DNA of 64,000 bases from Leptofilum sp965223525 (GCF_965223525.1 NZ_OZ245005.1:2170001-2234000), one strand, 5' to 3'; shown: positions 17,896 to 27,005, numbered from the stretch's first letter. Notes: generated by a model not told the origin, from the letters alone. Translations and numbers: made by a program.

Positions 17896-19620
17896 ATGAT
17901 TTTTCGTGTAAAGGTTTGGATTAACGGACAATTTTTGGTATCAGGATTATATCTCGTTGCCCTGTTCTGGCTAACGGCTTGTGGGGGTTTGGGGCAGGAG
18001 CCGCTGCCAACCGTGGCTCCGCTACTTACTTTACCTGCGCCGCCCACACCCATCGGGCTGCCTACGCCCACGGGTGACCTGCCGCCGACCCCAGCGCTGC
18101 TTGGTGTGTTGCCGCCGACGGCGACTGCTGTGCCTTCCCCGACAGGAACGGCCGTTCCCCCCATCACCCTCAGCGCAGACCCCAGCGTGCCACAGGATTT
18201 GGTTCGCATGGCGCAAACGCTGGCAGAGCAAAACCCTGCCTTCGTTTGGGTAGAGTCTATCTCTGCTGATGTGCAGCTAACGTTAGGTACTGGCCGCCAT
18301 TTGGCAGATTGGATCTATGTGGTGGCTGCTCCCTTCGCTACGGTGGAAGATGAGATTTCGCTAGCACAGGTGCAGTCGCGCTGGCAGCAGGGTGAGGCAG
18401 TTTTTGCTGTGAATGAGCTGGCTGGATGGGATACGGCCGTTCTCAACCAACCAAACCCCGCCATTACTTTCTTACTGGATGTGGCTGAATTGAGTGAACT
18501 GGCCTGGATGGAACGGCCGTCTCTGCTCATCTTTCCCTTCCATAAACTCCAGCCTGATTTGAAGCTGCTGCGGTTGGATGGCGTCTCGCCGTTGACGGCC
18601 GAATTTGACCCGGCGACCTACCCTTTGACGGTGGAAGTGAATGTGGTGGGGGAGGAAACGGCCGTTGCTCAATTCCTCGCGGCCTGGGATGGCCCCGCCA
18701 GCAATTGGGACGGTAGCAAGCTCACCCGCGTGGCGATGAGCGGCGTCACCGCGCTCACCCGCGCTACCGCCTTCCAGATGGAAATTAGCGGCATCCTCAC
18801 GCCGGGGCAGGCGGTTGGCCCGGTGCTGCAAAGTGCAGACATTGCCCATGTGAGCAACGAAGTCTCGTTTACGCCCGACTGCCCGTACCCCGATCCAGTT
18901 GGCGGCACGACTTTTTGCTCCCGCGACAGTTACTTTGAACTGCTCACCTTTTTAGGCGTGGACGTGGTGGAGCTGACGGGTAACCATGTGAATGATTGGG
19001 GCACAGATGCCATGCTGCACTCGCTTGATTTGTATGCGAAGGCGGGAATGGCGGTGTTTGGCGGCGGGGCAGATTTGGCTTCGGCGCAGCAGCCCGCCTT
19101 TTTTGAGCACAACGGCAACCGGATTGCCTTCATTGGCTGCAATCCATTTGGGCCAGCCTACGCTTGGGCGGGGGAAAGTAAGCCCGGTTCGCGTCCCTGC
19201 GACGCCGATTTCGAGGCACAAATCAGCCAGCTTGCCGCCGATGGCTATTTGGTGATTGCCACGCTGCAATACAACGAGTTTTATCATTACGCGGCAACGG
19301 CGCAGCAAAAGGTGGATTTTGCGGATTTGGTGCGGGCGGGGGCAACGGCCGTTTCTGGCAGTCAGGCGCATCATGCCCAAGGGTTTGCTTTTGTGGATGG
19401 TGCATTTGTCCATTATGGGCTGGGCAATCTCTTTTTTGACCAGATGAACATGCTGGGTACGCGGCAATCGTTTGTGGATACGTACGTGTTTTACGACGGC
19501 CGTTTGCTCAGCGTCGAGCTTTGGACGGGACTCATCGAAAATTATTGTTGCCCGCGAGAAATGACAGCTGTTGAACGGGAGGCGGTGTTAACGGCCGTAT
19601 TCCAGGCCAGCGACTGGTAA
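17896..19620 (+). CDS. CapA-family poly-gamma-glutamate-synthesis-like lipoprotein (metallophosphoesterase fold)
   Basis: 574 residues from ATG 17896. A signal peptide (GQFLVSGLYLVALFWL) ends in lipobox LTAC, followed by a Pro/Thr-rich linker to about residue 100. After a long N-terminal domain, the CapA domain occupies the C-terminal half: FLGVDVVELTGNHVNDWG, then AGMAVFGGGADL, IAFIGCNPFG, ISQLAADGYLVIATLQYNE and the closing GSQAHHAQGFAFVDGAFVHY. These carry the conserved Asn-His and His-His metal-site residues. Family members act in poly-gamma-glutamate or related envelope polymers; the linker and lipobox place it on the outer membrane face. A TTG at about 17935 is an alternative start. Confidence 0.85.
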   Translation: MIFRVKVWINGQFLVSGLYLVALFWLTACGGLGQEPLPTVAPLLTLPAPPTPIGLPTPTGDLPPTPALLGVLPPTATAVPSPTGTAVPPITLSADPSVPQDLVRMAQTLAEQNPAFVWVESISADVQLTLGTGRHLADWIYVVAAPFATVEDEISLAQVQSRWQQGEAVFAVNELAGWDTAVLNQPNPAITFLLDVAELSELAWMERPSLLIFPFHKLQPDLKLLRLDGVSPLTAEFDPATYPLTVEVNVVGEETAVAQFLAAWDGPASNWDGSKLTRVAMSGVTALTRATAFQMEISGILTPGQAVGPVLQSADIAHVSNEVSFTPDCPYPDPVGGTTFCSRDSYFELLTFLGVDVVELTGNHVNDWGTDAMLHSLDLYAKAGMAVFGGGADLASAQQPAFFEHNGNRIAFIGCNPFGPAYAWAGESKPGSRPCDADFEAQISQLAADGYLVIATLQYNEFYHYAATAQQKVDFADLVRAGATAVSGSQAHHAQGFAFVDGAFVHYGLGNLFFDQMNMLGTRQSFVDTYVFYDGRLLSVELWTGLIENYCCPREMTAVEREAVLTAVFQASDW

Positions 19621-19625
19621 CTAAT

Positions 19626-20297
19626 ATGAATAAACGATTTAGATTGATTCTGCTTATTGGTTTTTTGCTTGTAATTATCGTTGGCGGTTATCTTTTTTAT
19701 TTGAGTACACATCCACCCCAAGGCACCTACAGCTTTTTGCTAGACGAGGCTTGCGCGTTACCCTGTTGGGAAAACATAACCCCCGGCGAAAGCACACAGT
19801 TAGAGGCATTAAATTTGTTGGTGGAAGGAAGTTTGATTGATAGATCAGCACGTTATTTGGGTGATGGCTCGTTATTTTTAAACACGCAAAACGAAGATAA
19901 AGTCCACATTTACTTTTCTGAAGGAATTGTTCAACAAATTGATTTTGATCCATCTGCATCGCTTGTTCTCGATGATTTTATTGAAACCTTTGGACCGCCA
20001 GAAAAAGTTCACATGCTTGTTGATGGAGAGCATCAACTATGTATGGTTGGATACTTATATTACCCTCGGCACGGTTTGCTCATTTCGGCAGGGGAGTGTG
20101 CAGATTTCAATCGAACTGATACTTTTAAGAACGGGAATGTTTTGCCTGACACCCCTGTGATTTCGCTTAGTTTTGTTGAAGTTTCCACGAATGCTGAACA
20201 AGTGCTCCAATCCTTACAGCGAGTGCAAGGAGTAAAGCTAGAAGAAGTCCCGTTAAATTGGGTTGATTGGAAAGGCCACGGTTACTATGAGCCATAA
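19626..20297 (+). CDS. Membrane-anchored extracytoplasmic protein, unknown function
   Basis: 223 residues starting six bases after the CapA-like stop, so probably cotranscribed with it. Residues 1-30 form an uncleaved signal anchor (FRLILLIGFLLVIIVGGYLFYL). The exported domain begins with DEACALPCWENITPGEST, a cysteine pair likely to form a disulfide. It has two further cysteines (HQLCMVGYLYYP and ISAGECADF). This 'C-x-x-x-P-C-W-x-x-I-x-P-G-x-T/S' start is a recurring form in Chloroflexota exported proteins, but I know no function for it. Base composition is more AT-rich than in its neighbours. Confidence 0.65.
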   Translation: MNKRFRLILLIGFLLVIIVGGYLFYLSTHPPQGTYSFLLDEACALPCWENITPGESTQLEALNLLVEGSLIDRSARYLGDGSLFLNTQNEDKVHIYFSEGIVQQIDFDPSASLVLDDFIETFGPPEKVHMLVDGEHQLCMVGYLYYPRHGLLISAGECADFNRTDTFKNGNVLPDTPVISLSFVEVSTNAEQVLQSLQRVQGVKLEEVPLNWVDWKGHGYYEP

Positions 20298-20339
20298 AAA
20301 TTCTTAGCAATTATTTTTCGCGTTAATTAAGGGCTTAAG

Positions 20340-20358
20340 CCACTGCCTCAGGCAGTGG
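20340..20358. repeat. Perfect hairpin, possible IS200-like end or terminator
   Basis: CCACTGCCT and AGGCAGTGG are separated by one base (practical loop TCA). It is followed by GAAAAAG and not by a T-tract. IS200/IS605 elements carry subterminal hairpins recognised by their TnpA, and a TnpA remnant follows about 100 bases later. Confidence 0.5.
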
Positions 20359-20442
20359 AAAAAGTAACGATTTTACCAGCGTATTGAGTATGATGAGTAA
20401 TATTCTATCTGCTTAGAAGGTGCGAAACTAATTAGGAGATAG

Positions 20443-20600
20443 ACAAAGACTACTCGTCACTTCAAGAGGTTAGCCCATTCGTTGTATGAGTACAAATATC
20501 ATATCGTATTTTGTCTAAAATATCGCTACAAAATCCTACAAAAGAAAGTAGCAACGTACCTCAAAGCAAACTTGCCCTACGAACCTTTGACTTCGCATAA
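20443..20600 (+). pseudogene. IS200/IS605 TnpA (Y1 transposase) N-terminal remnant
   Basis: Translation from about 20443 reads TKTTRHFKRLAHSLYEYKYH, then IVFCLKYRYKILQKKVATYL. This matches the start of IS200-type TnpA (H-S-x-x-x-x-x-Y-H-I-V-F-x-x-K-Y-R-x-x-x-L). The rest of the transposase, including the HUH and catalytic tyrosine, is absent, and no start codon is evident. The fragment happens to be in frame with the methionine aminopeptidase gene that follows, producing one long open frame from 20482. Confidence 0.7.
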
Positions 20601-20697
20601 ACATTGTGCTGGAGAGCTTTACATTGATTGGCAGGCTCTTTTTCTTGTGTGCTATACTTCGCTCTCGAACAAAATATACATAAATGAAGGACATTTT

Positions 20698-21462
20698 ATG
20701 CGATTGAAAAATGCCAAAGCAATCTCCCGGATGCGAGATTCTGGCCGGATGGTGGCCGAATGTTTTGCTTTGCTAAAAGAAAATATTCGGCCAGGGGTGA
20801 GCATTCGCGCATTGGACCAAATGGTAGAAAATTACATTGCCGAGCGGGGGGCCGAGCCGCTTTACAAAGGGTACAAAGGTAGCGGCAACAACCATCCGCC
20901 GTTCCCCGGCGTTATTTGTGCTTCTGTTAACCACGAAATTTGTCATGGTTTGCCCGATGACCGCATTCTCAATAATGGCGACATCATTGGAATTGATATT
21001 GGCCTGAAATACAAAGGTTACTGTGGGGATGCCTGCTACACTTTTCCGGTGGGTACGGTTCCGCCAGCGGCGGCACGCCTGCTACAGGTGGCCGAAGAGG
21101 CACTTTATGTGGGCATTGAGGCGGTGAAGCCGGGTGGCTATTTGTACGATATTGGCCGCGCCATCCATGATTTTGCCGATAGCAAGGGCGTGTCTGTGGT
21201 GCACGAGTGGGGCGGGCATGGCATTGGGCGCATCTTGCACGATTCGCCCTCCGTGCTGCACATTCGTCAGAACGGCCGTGGCCCCAAGCTGCGCCCCGGC
21301 ATGACGTTTACCATTGAGCCGATGATTAACCAGGGCGGGCATGAGTGGATTTTGCTGAAGGATGGCTGGACGGTGATTACGAAGGATGGCTCTCTCTCGG
21401 CGCAATTTGAGCACACGGTGGCAGTTACCAAATCTGGGTACGAGATTTTGACGAAGTTGTAG
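20698..21462 (+). CDS. map: Methionine aminopeptidase, type I
   Basis: 254 residues from ATG 20698, with GAAGGA seven bases upstream. Removes the initiator methionine from nascent proteins. Metal ligands of the pita-bread fold are visible: GDIIGIDIGLKYKGYCGDAC (two Asp), HEWGGHGIGRILHDSP (His), TFTIEPMINQGG (Glu) and the last Glu in LSAQFEHTVAVT; the substrate His is in VICASVNHEICHG. The open frame starts at 20482, but the added residues are an IS200 remnant, so that start is rejected. Map genes usually sit in the ribosomal spc operon; this stand-alone copy may be a second one. Confidence 0.94.
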   Translation: MRLKNAKAISRMRDSGRMVAECFALLKENIRPGVSIRALDQMVENYIAERGAEPLYKGYKGSGNNHPPFPGVICASVNHEICHGLPDDRILNNGDIIGIDIGLKYKGYCGDACYTFPVGTVPPAAARLLQVAEEALYVGIEAVKPGGYLYDIGRAIHDFADSKGVSVVHEWGGHGIGRILHDSPSVLHIRQNGRGPKLRPGMTFTIEPMINQGGHEWILLKDGWTVITKDGSLSAQFEHTVAVTKSGYEILTKL

Positions 21463-21541
21463 ATTTGCCACAGAGTGCACAGAGATTTTAGAGAATATTT
21501 TCTTTCAATATCTCGAAAAGCTTCTTTAGTCGGTGGCTTTT

Positions 21542-22702
21542 TTAGTCTGAAGATTCAACGGCCGTATTCTGCGTGGATGCGGCCGTTTCTGCTTCCTCGG
21601 GCTCTTCAATGATCCGTGAAGCCATCCGGGCATTGTCTGCCCACGGGTCCATTTTGAACAGTTTGTGATAGGTGTAGCGGCTAATCACGGCAATGGAGCC
21701 CAAGACCGGCACAATGATCAGTGCCGTCAGGACACCCGCCAACGAGAGCGACCCCACAATGGCAATAAAAATGATGGCTGGATGAATTCGCACGCTGGAA
21801 CTCATGATGCGCGGGCGCAGCCAAATATTTTCGATCCCTTGTATGCCCAAATTAAAGGCCAGCACAATAAAAGCAAAGATCGTATTGGAAACTGCCAGGG
21901 TGTTTGAGCCAGCCAACAAAGCAACCACGGTGGCAATAACCATGATGATAGCTGGGCCAACCGAGAGCAACACATCGAAGATGGCGGCAAACACCCCAAA
22001 CAGAATTGCCCCAGGCAAGCCTAAAATGAGCGAACCAGCCCCTGTGAGCAGCCCTACAATAATCGAGAGCCGTAGCTGCCCCCGAAAATACCGATTCCAC
22101 ACCAGCTTAATTTCATCGTAAAGTCGCCGAAAATCAGACTCAAACGGACCTGGTGCCCAGCTAAACAGCCATTCTCGCAATTTATCCCAATCTTGCAGCA
22201 AATAGTAGGTGGCAACCAGCACGACCAAAATCCAGCCAAGATTAGTGGTGCTGGTTTGCAGTAGCTGCACAATGATGTCGGCGCGAATGAAAGAGGAAAC
22301 CAGTTCAGAAAGGTCTGCCTCAGGCAACAATCCGTCCAGAGCAATCTCAGTGTTGAGAATAACAATGGGCTCGGCCAGAAAATCCTGTTCAGCCTGGGTC
22401 ATCAATGTTTGCATATCTTCCAAAAAGCTGGCGGTTTGCTCTGGAATGGCGGGTATGAAGATGATGGTGACGGTGATGATGGCGCCCAATGAGAGCAGGT
22501 AAACGAGAAAAACTACCAGTGACCGCGCTACACGCGCTCGCTGGTTTACCACTGTCACGATAGGGTTAAGCAAGTATGCTAGCAGTGCAGAAATGGCCAA
22601 TGCGCCAATGAGCGCCTCAGCTGCGGTGATGAACCAAATAAATCCGGCAAGAACCAGGGCAAAGACAAAATAGCGTGTTGTAGTACTCCACTCTTTATTC
22701 AT
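21542..22702 (-). CDS. AI-2E family transporter (PerM/YdiK type)
   Basis: 386 residues. Two helices at the N-terminus (YFVFALVLAGFIWFITAAEA, LAISALLAYLLNPIVTVVNQ), a third at about residue 65, then a soluble stretch with LVSSFIRADIIVQLLQTSTT, and the conserved C-terminal core: YFRGQLRLSIIVGLLTGAGS followed by a GLPGAILFGVFAAIFDVLLS-like run and LRPRIMSSSVRIHPAIIFIA. The acidic cytoplasmic tail (EEPEEAETAAS) is not conserved. Members export autoinducer-2 or act as sodium/proton antiporters; most have no known substrate. It is a single-gene unit. Confidence 0.9.
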   Translation of the reverse strand: MNKEWSTTTRYFVFALVLAGFIWFITAAEALIGALAISALLAYLLNPIVTVVNQRARVARSLVVFLVYLLSLGAIITVTIIFIPAIPEQTASFLEDMQTLMTQAEQDFLAEPIVILNTEIALDGLLPEADLSELVSSFIRADIIVQLLQTSTTNLGWILVVLVATYYLLQDWDKLREWLFSWAPGPFESDFRRLYDEIKLVWNRYFRGQLRLSIIVGLLTGAGSLILGLPGAILFGVFAAIFDVLLSVGPAIIMVIATVVALLAGSNTLAVSNTIFAFIVLAFNLGIQGIENIWLRPRIMSSSVRIHPAIIFIAIVGSLSLAGVLTALIIVPVLGSIAVISRYTYHKLFKMDPWADNARMASRIIEEPEEAETAASTQNTAVESSD

Positions 22703-22935
22703 AAATTAGCCAATGTTTTGCGCTTGCAAGAACAAAATAGAAACAACTGTAACAGAATTTTAGCAAATATTAGTTGGGAACCAAACTGCGTAACGAAAAT
22801 TTTGAATAGCTGATCTTATGGACAGGCAAACGGCCGTACCTTTTGCAAGGTCGGTTCTGGTCTCTCGCCTGGGGTGGGGAGACGGCCGTTCCTCTACAAT
22901 TTCCTTATCAATCATACTAAAAATGGAGAGTTCCC

Positions 22936-23655
22936 ATGAATACAAACGTGAAAACTGCACTGATCACGGGTGCCTCGCGCGGGCTTGGCCTGGCGTTGGC
23001 GCGAACGCTGGCCCAGGCAGGCTGGCAGCTCATCATCAATGCGCGTGGGCAAGCGGCCCTAAGTCAGGCACATCAAGAATTAGAACAGTGGACAACGGTA
23101 ACGGCCGTTCCCGGCGACATCAGCCAAAAAGCACACCGACAAGCATTGGCGGTAGCGGTTCGGGCGGCAGGTGGCCTCGATTTGCTGGTAAACAACGCCG
23201 GAATTTTGGGGCCAAGCCCCCAGCCAGCCCTGTTGGATTACCAGCTCGATGTACTAGAGACGGTTTTCCAAGTTAATGTGGTTGCCCAGCTTGGCGTGCT
23301 GCAAGCCGTTGCGGGTACGCTCAAGCCCACCGCTCGCATCATCAACATCACCAGCGATGCGGCCGTAGAACCTTATGCAGGCTGGGGTGGTTACGGGGCC
23401 AGCAAGGCGGCGTTTGAGCATCTTTCTGCAATTTTTGCAGTGGAGCTAGCAGACCAGTTGCCTGATGTCCGCGTTTACTGGGTTGATCCGGGCGATATGC
23501 GAACGCAGATGCACCAAGAAGCGTTCCCCGGCGAAGATATTAGCGACCGACCGCTGCCAGAGGCGAGCCTGCCCGGTTTTATGGGGCTCATCAACGGCAA
23601 TTTGCCAAACGGCCGTTATCAGGCGCAAAATTTTCCGGTGGAGGCAGTAGCATGA
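22936..23655 (+). CDS. Short-chain dehydrogenase/reductase
   Basis: 239 residues. The NAD(P)-binding motif is TGASRGLGLALARTLAQAG (T-G-x-x-x-G-x-G). This is followed by NNAG (LLVNNAGILGP), the catalytic serine in RIINITSDAAVEPYAG and the Y-x-x-x-K pair in GGYGASKAAFEHLSA. All catalytic residues are present, so it should be an active oxidoreductase acting on a small hydroxyl or keto compound. A GGAGAG site precedes ATG 22936. Its stop overlaps the queA-like start (GCATGATG), so the two are one operon. Confidence 0.93.
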   Translation: MNTNVKTALITGASRGLGLALARTLAQAGWQLIINARGQAALSQAHQELEQWTTVTAVPGDISQKAHRQALAVAVRAAGGLDLLVNNAGILGPSPQPALLDYQLDVLETVFQVNVVAQLGVLQAVAGTLKPTARIINITSDAAVEPYAGWGGYGASKAAFEHLSAIFAVELADQLPDVRVYWVDPGDMRTQMHQEAFPGEDISDRPLPEASLPGFMGLINGNLPNGRYQAQNFPVEAVA

Positions 23656-24764
23656 TGACCCTGCTCTCTCCGCCAGCTTCGGCTACCCAAAATGCTATCG
23701 CTCATTTGCCTGCGCTGGAGTTTGAGCTGCCGCCGGGGTTAGAGGCCAGCGAACCGCCAGAAGCGCGTGGGCTGGCCCGCGACGATGTGCGGCTCATGGT
23801 GTCTCATTACCAGGATGACCGGGTGCAGCACACGCACTTTCGGCAGCTTGGTGACCATTTGCAGGCGGGCGACCTGCTGGTGCTGAACACCAGCCGCACC
23901 ATGAATGCCGCCTTGCCAGCCACCCTGCCAGATGGGACTGAACTGTGGCTGCACCTGTCCACCCAGCTTCCTGCTGGTTTATGGAGTGTGGAGTTAAGAC
24001 GGCCGTCTACCACAGCCACCGAACCTTTTAAGGATGGTCAGGCCGGGATGTTGCTCACCTTACCTGCAGGCGGCACGGCACGGCTGCTCACGCCCCACAA
24101 TCTGGCGTTGCGCCACTGCCCGGGCCAGCCCGTGCGGCTATGGTTGGCAACATTGCAGTTGCCGCTGCCGCTCACCAGCTACCTGGCCGCACACGGCAGC
24201 CCCATTCGCTACAGCTATGTGCCAGATGCCTGGTCGCTGGATTATTACCAGACGGTTTTTGCCACAGAGCCAGGCAGTGCCGAAATGCCTTCTGCTGGCC
24301 GCGCTTTTACGCCGGAGCTAATGACGCAACTGGTGGCACGCGGCATTCAGTTTGCACCGCTGCTGCTGCACACCGGGGTGGCCAGTTTAGAAGACCACGA
24401 AGCCCCGTATGAAGAACATTACCGGGTGCCGTCGGAAACGGCCGTGCTGGTAAACCAGGCGCGGCAGCAGGAACGACGCGTTATCGCCGTGGGCACAACC
24501 GTCATTCGCGCTCTGGAAACGGTAACTGATGAAGCAGGCGTTACTCACGCTGGCTCCGGCTGGACGGATTTGTTCATCACGCCGCAACGGGGCGTACGCG
24601 CAGTGGATGGCTTGCTGACTGGCCTGCATGAACCGCGTGCCACCCATTTGGCAATGTTGGCTGCCCTGGCGAATCCAGGCCACCTATCACTGGCATATGA
24701 ACAGGCGTTGCAACATCGCTACCTCTGGCATGAATTCGGCGATCTGCATTTACTCCTTCCTTAG
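23652..24764 (+). CDS. queA: QueA-like S-adenosylmethionine:tRNA ribosyltransferase-isomerase
   Basis: 370 residues. Family marks include the N-terminal FELPPGLEASEPPEARGLAR, HFRQLGDHLQAGDLLVLNTS (normally D-L-L-V-x-N-d-T/S-R-V), the AGRAFTPELM region, HTGVASLEDHEAPYEEHYRV and the C-terminal VIAVGTTVIRALE with GLLTGLHEPRATHL. It corresponds to the divergent branch in which the usual 'HVGxGTFxPV' reads LHTGVASLE. QueA builds the cyclopentene ring of queuosine in tRNA; no other queuosine gene is in the window, and the divergent branch may have a related reaction. It is translationally coupled to the SDR gene. Confidence 0.82.
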   Translation: MMTLLSPPASATQNAIAHLPALEFELPPGLEASEPPEARGLARDDVRLMVSHYQDDRVQHTHFRQLGDHLQAGDLLVLNTSRTMNAALPATLPDGTELWLHLSTQLPAGLWSVELRRPSTTATEPFKDGQAGMLLTLPAGGTARLLTPHNLALRHCPGQPVRLWLATLQLPLPLTSYLAAHGSPIRYSYVPDAWSLDYYQTVFATEPGSAEMPSAGRAFTPELMTQLVARGIQFAPLLLHTGVASLEDHEAPYEEHYRVPSETAVLVNQARQQERRVIAVGTTVIRALETVTDEAGVTHAGSGWTDLFITPQRGVRAVDGLLTGLHEPRATHLAMLAALANPGHLSLAYEQALQHRYLWHEFGDLHLLLP

Positions 24765-24789
24765 TAGTTCAAATGAAGCGCGGCGAAAT

Positions 24790-24822
24790 GAAGAATCCCA
24801 GCCAACTTGGCTGGGATTCTTC
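24790..24822 (+). terminator. Perfect 15-bp hairpin after queA
   Basis: GAAGAATCCCAGCCA (24790-24804) and TGGCTGGGATTCTTC (24808-24822) pair exactly around a three-base loop, 26 bases after the stop codon. Only a weak T-rich stretch follows (TTCTTCGTTGC). Confidence 0.75.
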
Positions 24823-24981
24823 GTTGCACTTAGTGTGACAAGTGTTGCTTAGAAATATGTTGAGAAACTGAGTAACGAATGTCTAAAATAGCCAATTGCC
24901 CCGGCAGTTTGGTACAATCGCCACATATTGCGCGATTGGTAACTTCCAACACTGGTTACAAGTTTGCCGGAGGCTTTGGTT

Positions 24982-26916
24982 ATGCGTCACCTCACATTTC
25001 TGTTATCTATTTTGCTGCTGTGCCTGGGCATTGTGAATATCCCCACGCCCGCACCAGCGGTGGTTGCTGCCGCGCCCAGCGTGGTGCCGGGAGCCCTGCC
25101 CGTACAAAAGATGACATTGCAGCCGCTGCCTGAAGCCCCGCTCATTGCCACCGCTGCCGCCGACAGCTGTTCTAACGCCACCACCATTACTTTAAACGGT
25201 TCCGGCGTGGGTGAAACGACAGTTGTCAACAGCATGACAGAAGGGAGTGAAGACCCGGTGCTGACCTGCGCCTGGGGCAGCCCTAGCCGCCCCGAGGGGT
25301 ATCGCACGGTTTGGTATCAATTTACGCCCACCAGCAACGGCCGTGTCACCATAGACACTGCCAATAACTTTAACCCCAACAGTTACGACACCATTTTGGC
25401 AGTACACACGGGCAGTTGCGGCGCAGCCACACTCGATTTGGTTGCCTGCAACGACGATTACCAGGGCTTTGCCTCGCGGGTGACGTTTAATGTGTCTAAA
25501 GATGTGACTTACTTTGTAGAGGTGGCCGACTGGAACGCAGCCGAACCGGGTACGTTGGAACTGGATATCTTCTTTGTCCTCGATCCGATTCCCACCAAAT
25601 GGGCAACGTTGGCAGCGGCTGGCCCTGCCAGGGCGCGCCACGCCTCAGTAAATGCCGATGGGCAAATTTATGTACTGGGTGGGCAAACCAATGCTGTTGG
25701 TACACCCGATATTGAGGCTGCGAATACGCCTTACCGCTACAATCCCGCACTGGATAGCTGGACCCCTTTAGCCCCAATGCCTGATCCCAAACTGACAGAT
25801 GTAACGGCCGCATACCTGAACGGCCGTATCTTCATCCCCGGCGGCTATGATGGCAACAGTATGGTTGGGTCGCATCATGTGTTTAGCGTGGGGGCCGGCC
25901 TTTGGGAGCCAGATCGTGACCCACCCCCGGTGGCCGTTGGCTGGGCGCAGGCGGTTGTTCCCGACGACGAGGGCGGCTATTATCTCATTGGTGGCATTAG
26001 CAACACAGACTTTCTGCAAAATTCGGCGACGGTTCACAACGATGTTTCATTCTTTAGCTTGAGCACCAACACCTGGATAACTGCCATACCAGACATGGAT
26101 GTGCCGCGTTATGGGCATACAGCCGTGTGGACCAACGATGGCATCTACGTCGTGGGTGGTATTGACGACAACAATCAGCTACTGCCCGGTGGTGAATATT
26201 ATCAGCCAGCGGGCAACGGCCAGTGGGATCCGCTACCGCCGATGAATATCGCCCGCTACGGCGCGAGCAGCGCAGTGGCTCCAGATGGCAAATGGTACGT
26301 TTTTGGTGGTTTGGATTTCAGCAACAGCGCCGTCCCGGAAGTCGAAATGTTCGATCCCTTGAACCCTGGAGCCGGTTGGCAAATTTTGGACGTGACGTAT
26401 GATTTGGGCGGCACCACCACCTTGCGGGCGCGCGCCTTCCCGGAAGGGCAATTTGTGGGCAACTATCTGTACGTTACTGGCGGGTACGACACGATAGATT
26501 ATGCCGTAACATCCACCGTGCAGCGGCTTCTTTTGTTGGGAGAGACCAATTACTTGCCAATTATTCTCGATGGAGCAAACCAGTTCAACGATAATTTTAG
26601 CGTGGCGCAACGGTTACAGCTCAACGTCGCCCAAACCCATCAATTTAATGGTTCATTTGACTTCTTTGATGCTTTTTATTTCGATCAGCTCAGCGCAGAT
26701 TTTGTGACGATACGGTTAAGCCAAATTCCCAGCGGCAGCGACTACAACGTAACTATTTATGATACCGACAAAAGCGTGCGCGGTAGCGGTACGCTGGCAG
26801 GAAACCAAAGCGAGGCGGTGACGCTGTTGTTGCCCACAGGGCGTTATTATGTGATGGTAGAGCGCATCTTTGGCCAGTCGGATGGCTCCAATTACCGCAT
26901 CATTGTTGAAGAATAA
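24982..26916 (+). CDS. Secreted kelch-repeat beta-propeller protein with PPC-like domains
   Basis: 644 residues from ATG 24982, behind GGAGG at 24970; a TTG at 24964 is less likely. Residues 1-28 are a signal peptide (LTFLLSILLLCLGIVNIPTP). A first beta-sandwich (about 55-190) has VWYQFTPTSNGRVTIDT, YDTILAVHTG and VACNDDYQGFASRV, the pre-peptidase C-terminal (PPC)-like form. Five or six kelch blades follow (IYVLGGQTN, IFIPGGYDG, YYLIGGIS, IYVVGGIDD, WYVFGGLD, LYVTGGYD), then a second PPC-like domain at the end (DAFYFDQLSADFVTIRLSQ). It is probably an extracellular binding or structural protein; no galactose-oxidase active-site residues were recognised. Confidence 0.85.
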   Translation: MRHLTFLLSILLLCLGIVNIPTPAPAVVAAAPSVVPGALPVQKMTLQPLPEAPLIATAAADSCSNATTITLNGSGVGETTVVNSMTEGSEDPVLTCAWGSPSRPEGYRTVWYQFTPTSNGRVTIDTANNFNPNSYDTILAVHTGSCGAATLDLVACNDDYQGFASRVTFNVSKDVTYFVEVADWNAAEPGTLELDIFFVLDPIPTKWATLAAAGPARARHASVNADGQIYVLGGQTNAVGTPDIEAANTPYRYNPALDSWTPLAPMPDPKLTDVTAAYLNGRIFIPGGYDGNSMVGSHHVFSVGAGLWEPDRDPPPVAVGWAQAVVPDDEGGYYLIGGISNTDFLQNSATVHNDVSFFSLSTNTWITAIPDMDVPRYGHTAVWTNDGIYVVGGIDDNNQLLPGGEYYQPAGNGQWDPLPPMNIARYGASSAVAPDGKWYVFGGLDFSNSAVPEVEMFDPLNPGAGWQILDVTYDLGGTTTLRARAFPEGQFVGNYLYVTGGYDTIDYAVTSTVQRLLLLGETNYLPIILDGANQFNDNFSVAQRLQLNVAQTHQFNGSFDFFDAFYFDQLSADFVTIRLSQIPSGSDYNVTIYDTDKSVRGSGTLAGNQSEAVTLLLPTGRYYVMVERIFGQSDGSNYRIIVEE

Positions 26917-26922
26917 AGATTA

Positions 26923-26982
26923 GCCGCAGAGGACACAGAGGAAAAAGAGAAGAAACTCTTAGCTCTCTGTGTTCTCTGTGGC
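26923..26982. repeat. Imperfect 18-bp inverted repeat of the CACAGAG type
   Basis: GCCGCAGAGGACACAGAG (26923-26940) and CTCTGTGTTCTCTGTGGC (26965-26982) match at 16 of 18 positions. Related sequence occurs at about 21469-21487 (GCCACAGAGTGCACAGAG) and 63380-63430. Such repeats lie between genes and look like a dispersed family and not a terminator. Confidence 0.6.
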
Positions 26983-27005
26983 AAAAAATATCCCCGAAGG
27001 AAAAC

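Larger units (their letters stand above)
20298..20697. other. 400-base gene-free stretch with IS200/IS605 remains
   Basis: Apart from the hairpin at 20340-20358 and the TnpA-like fragment at 20443-20560, listed separately, nothing coding is seen. The map ribosome site (AATGAAGGACATTTT) closes the stretch. Confidence 0.6.

Noticed and set aside
20482..20697. N-terminal extension of methionine aminopeptidase
   Set aside because: The extra residues match IS200 TnpA, and a ribosome site stands before ATG 20698, where the family sequence begins.
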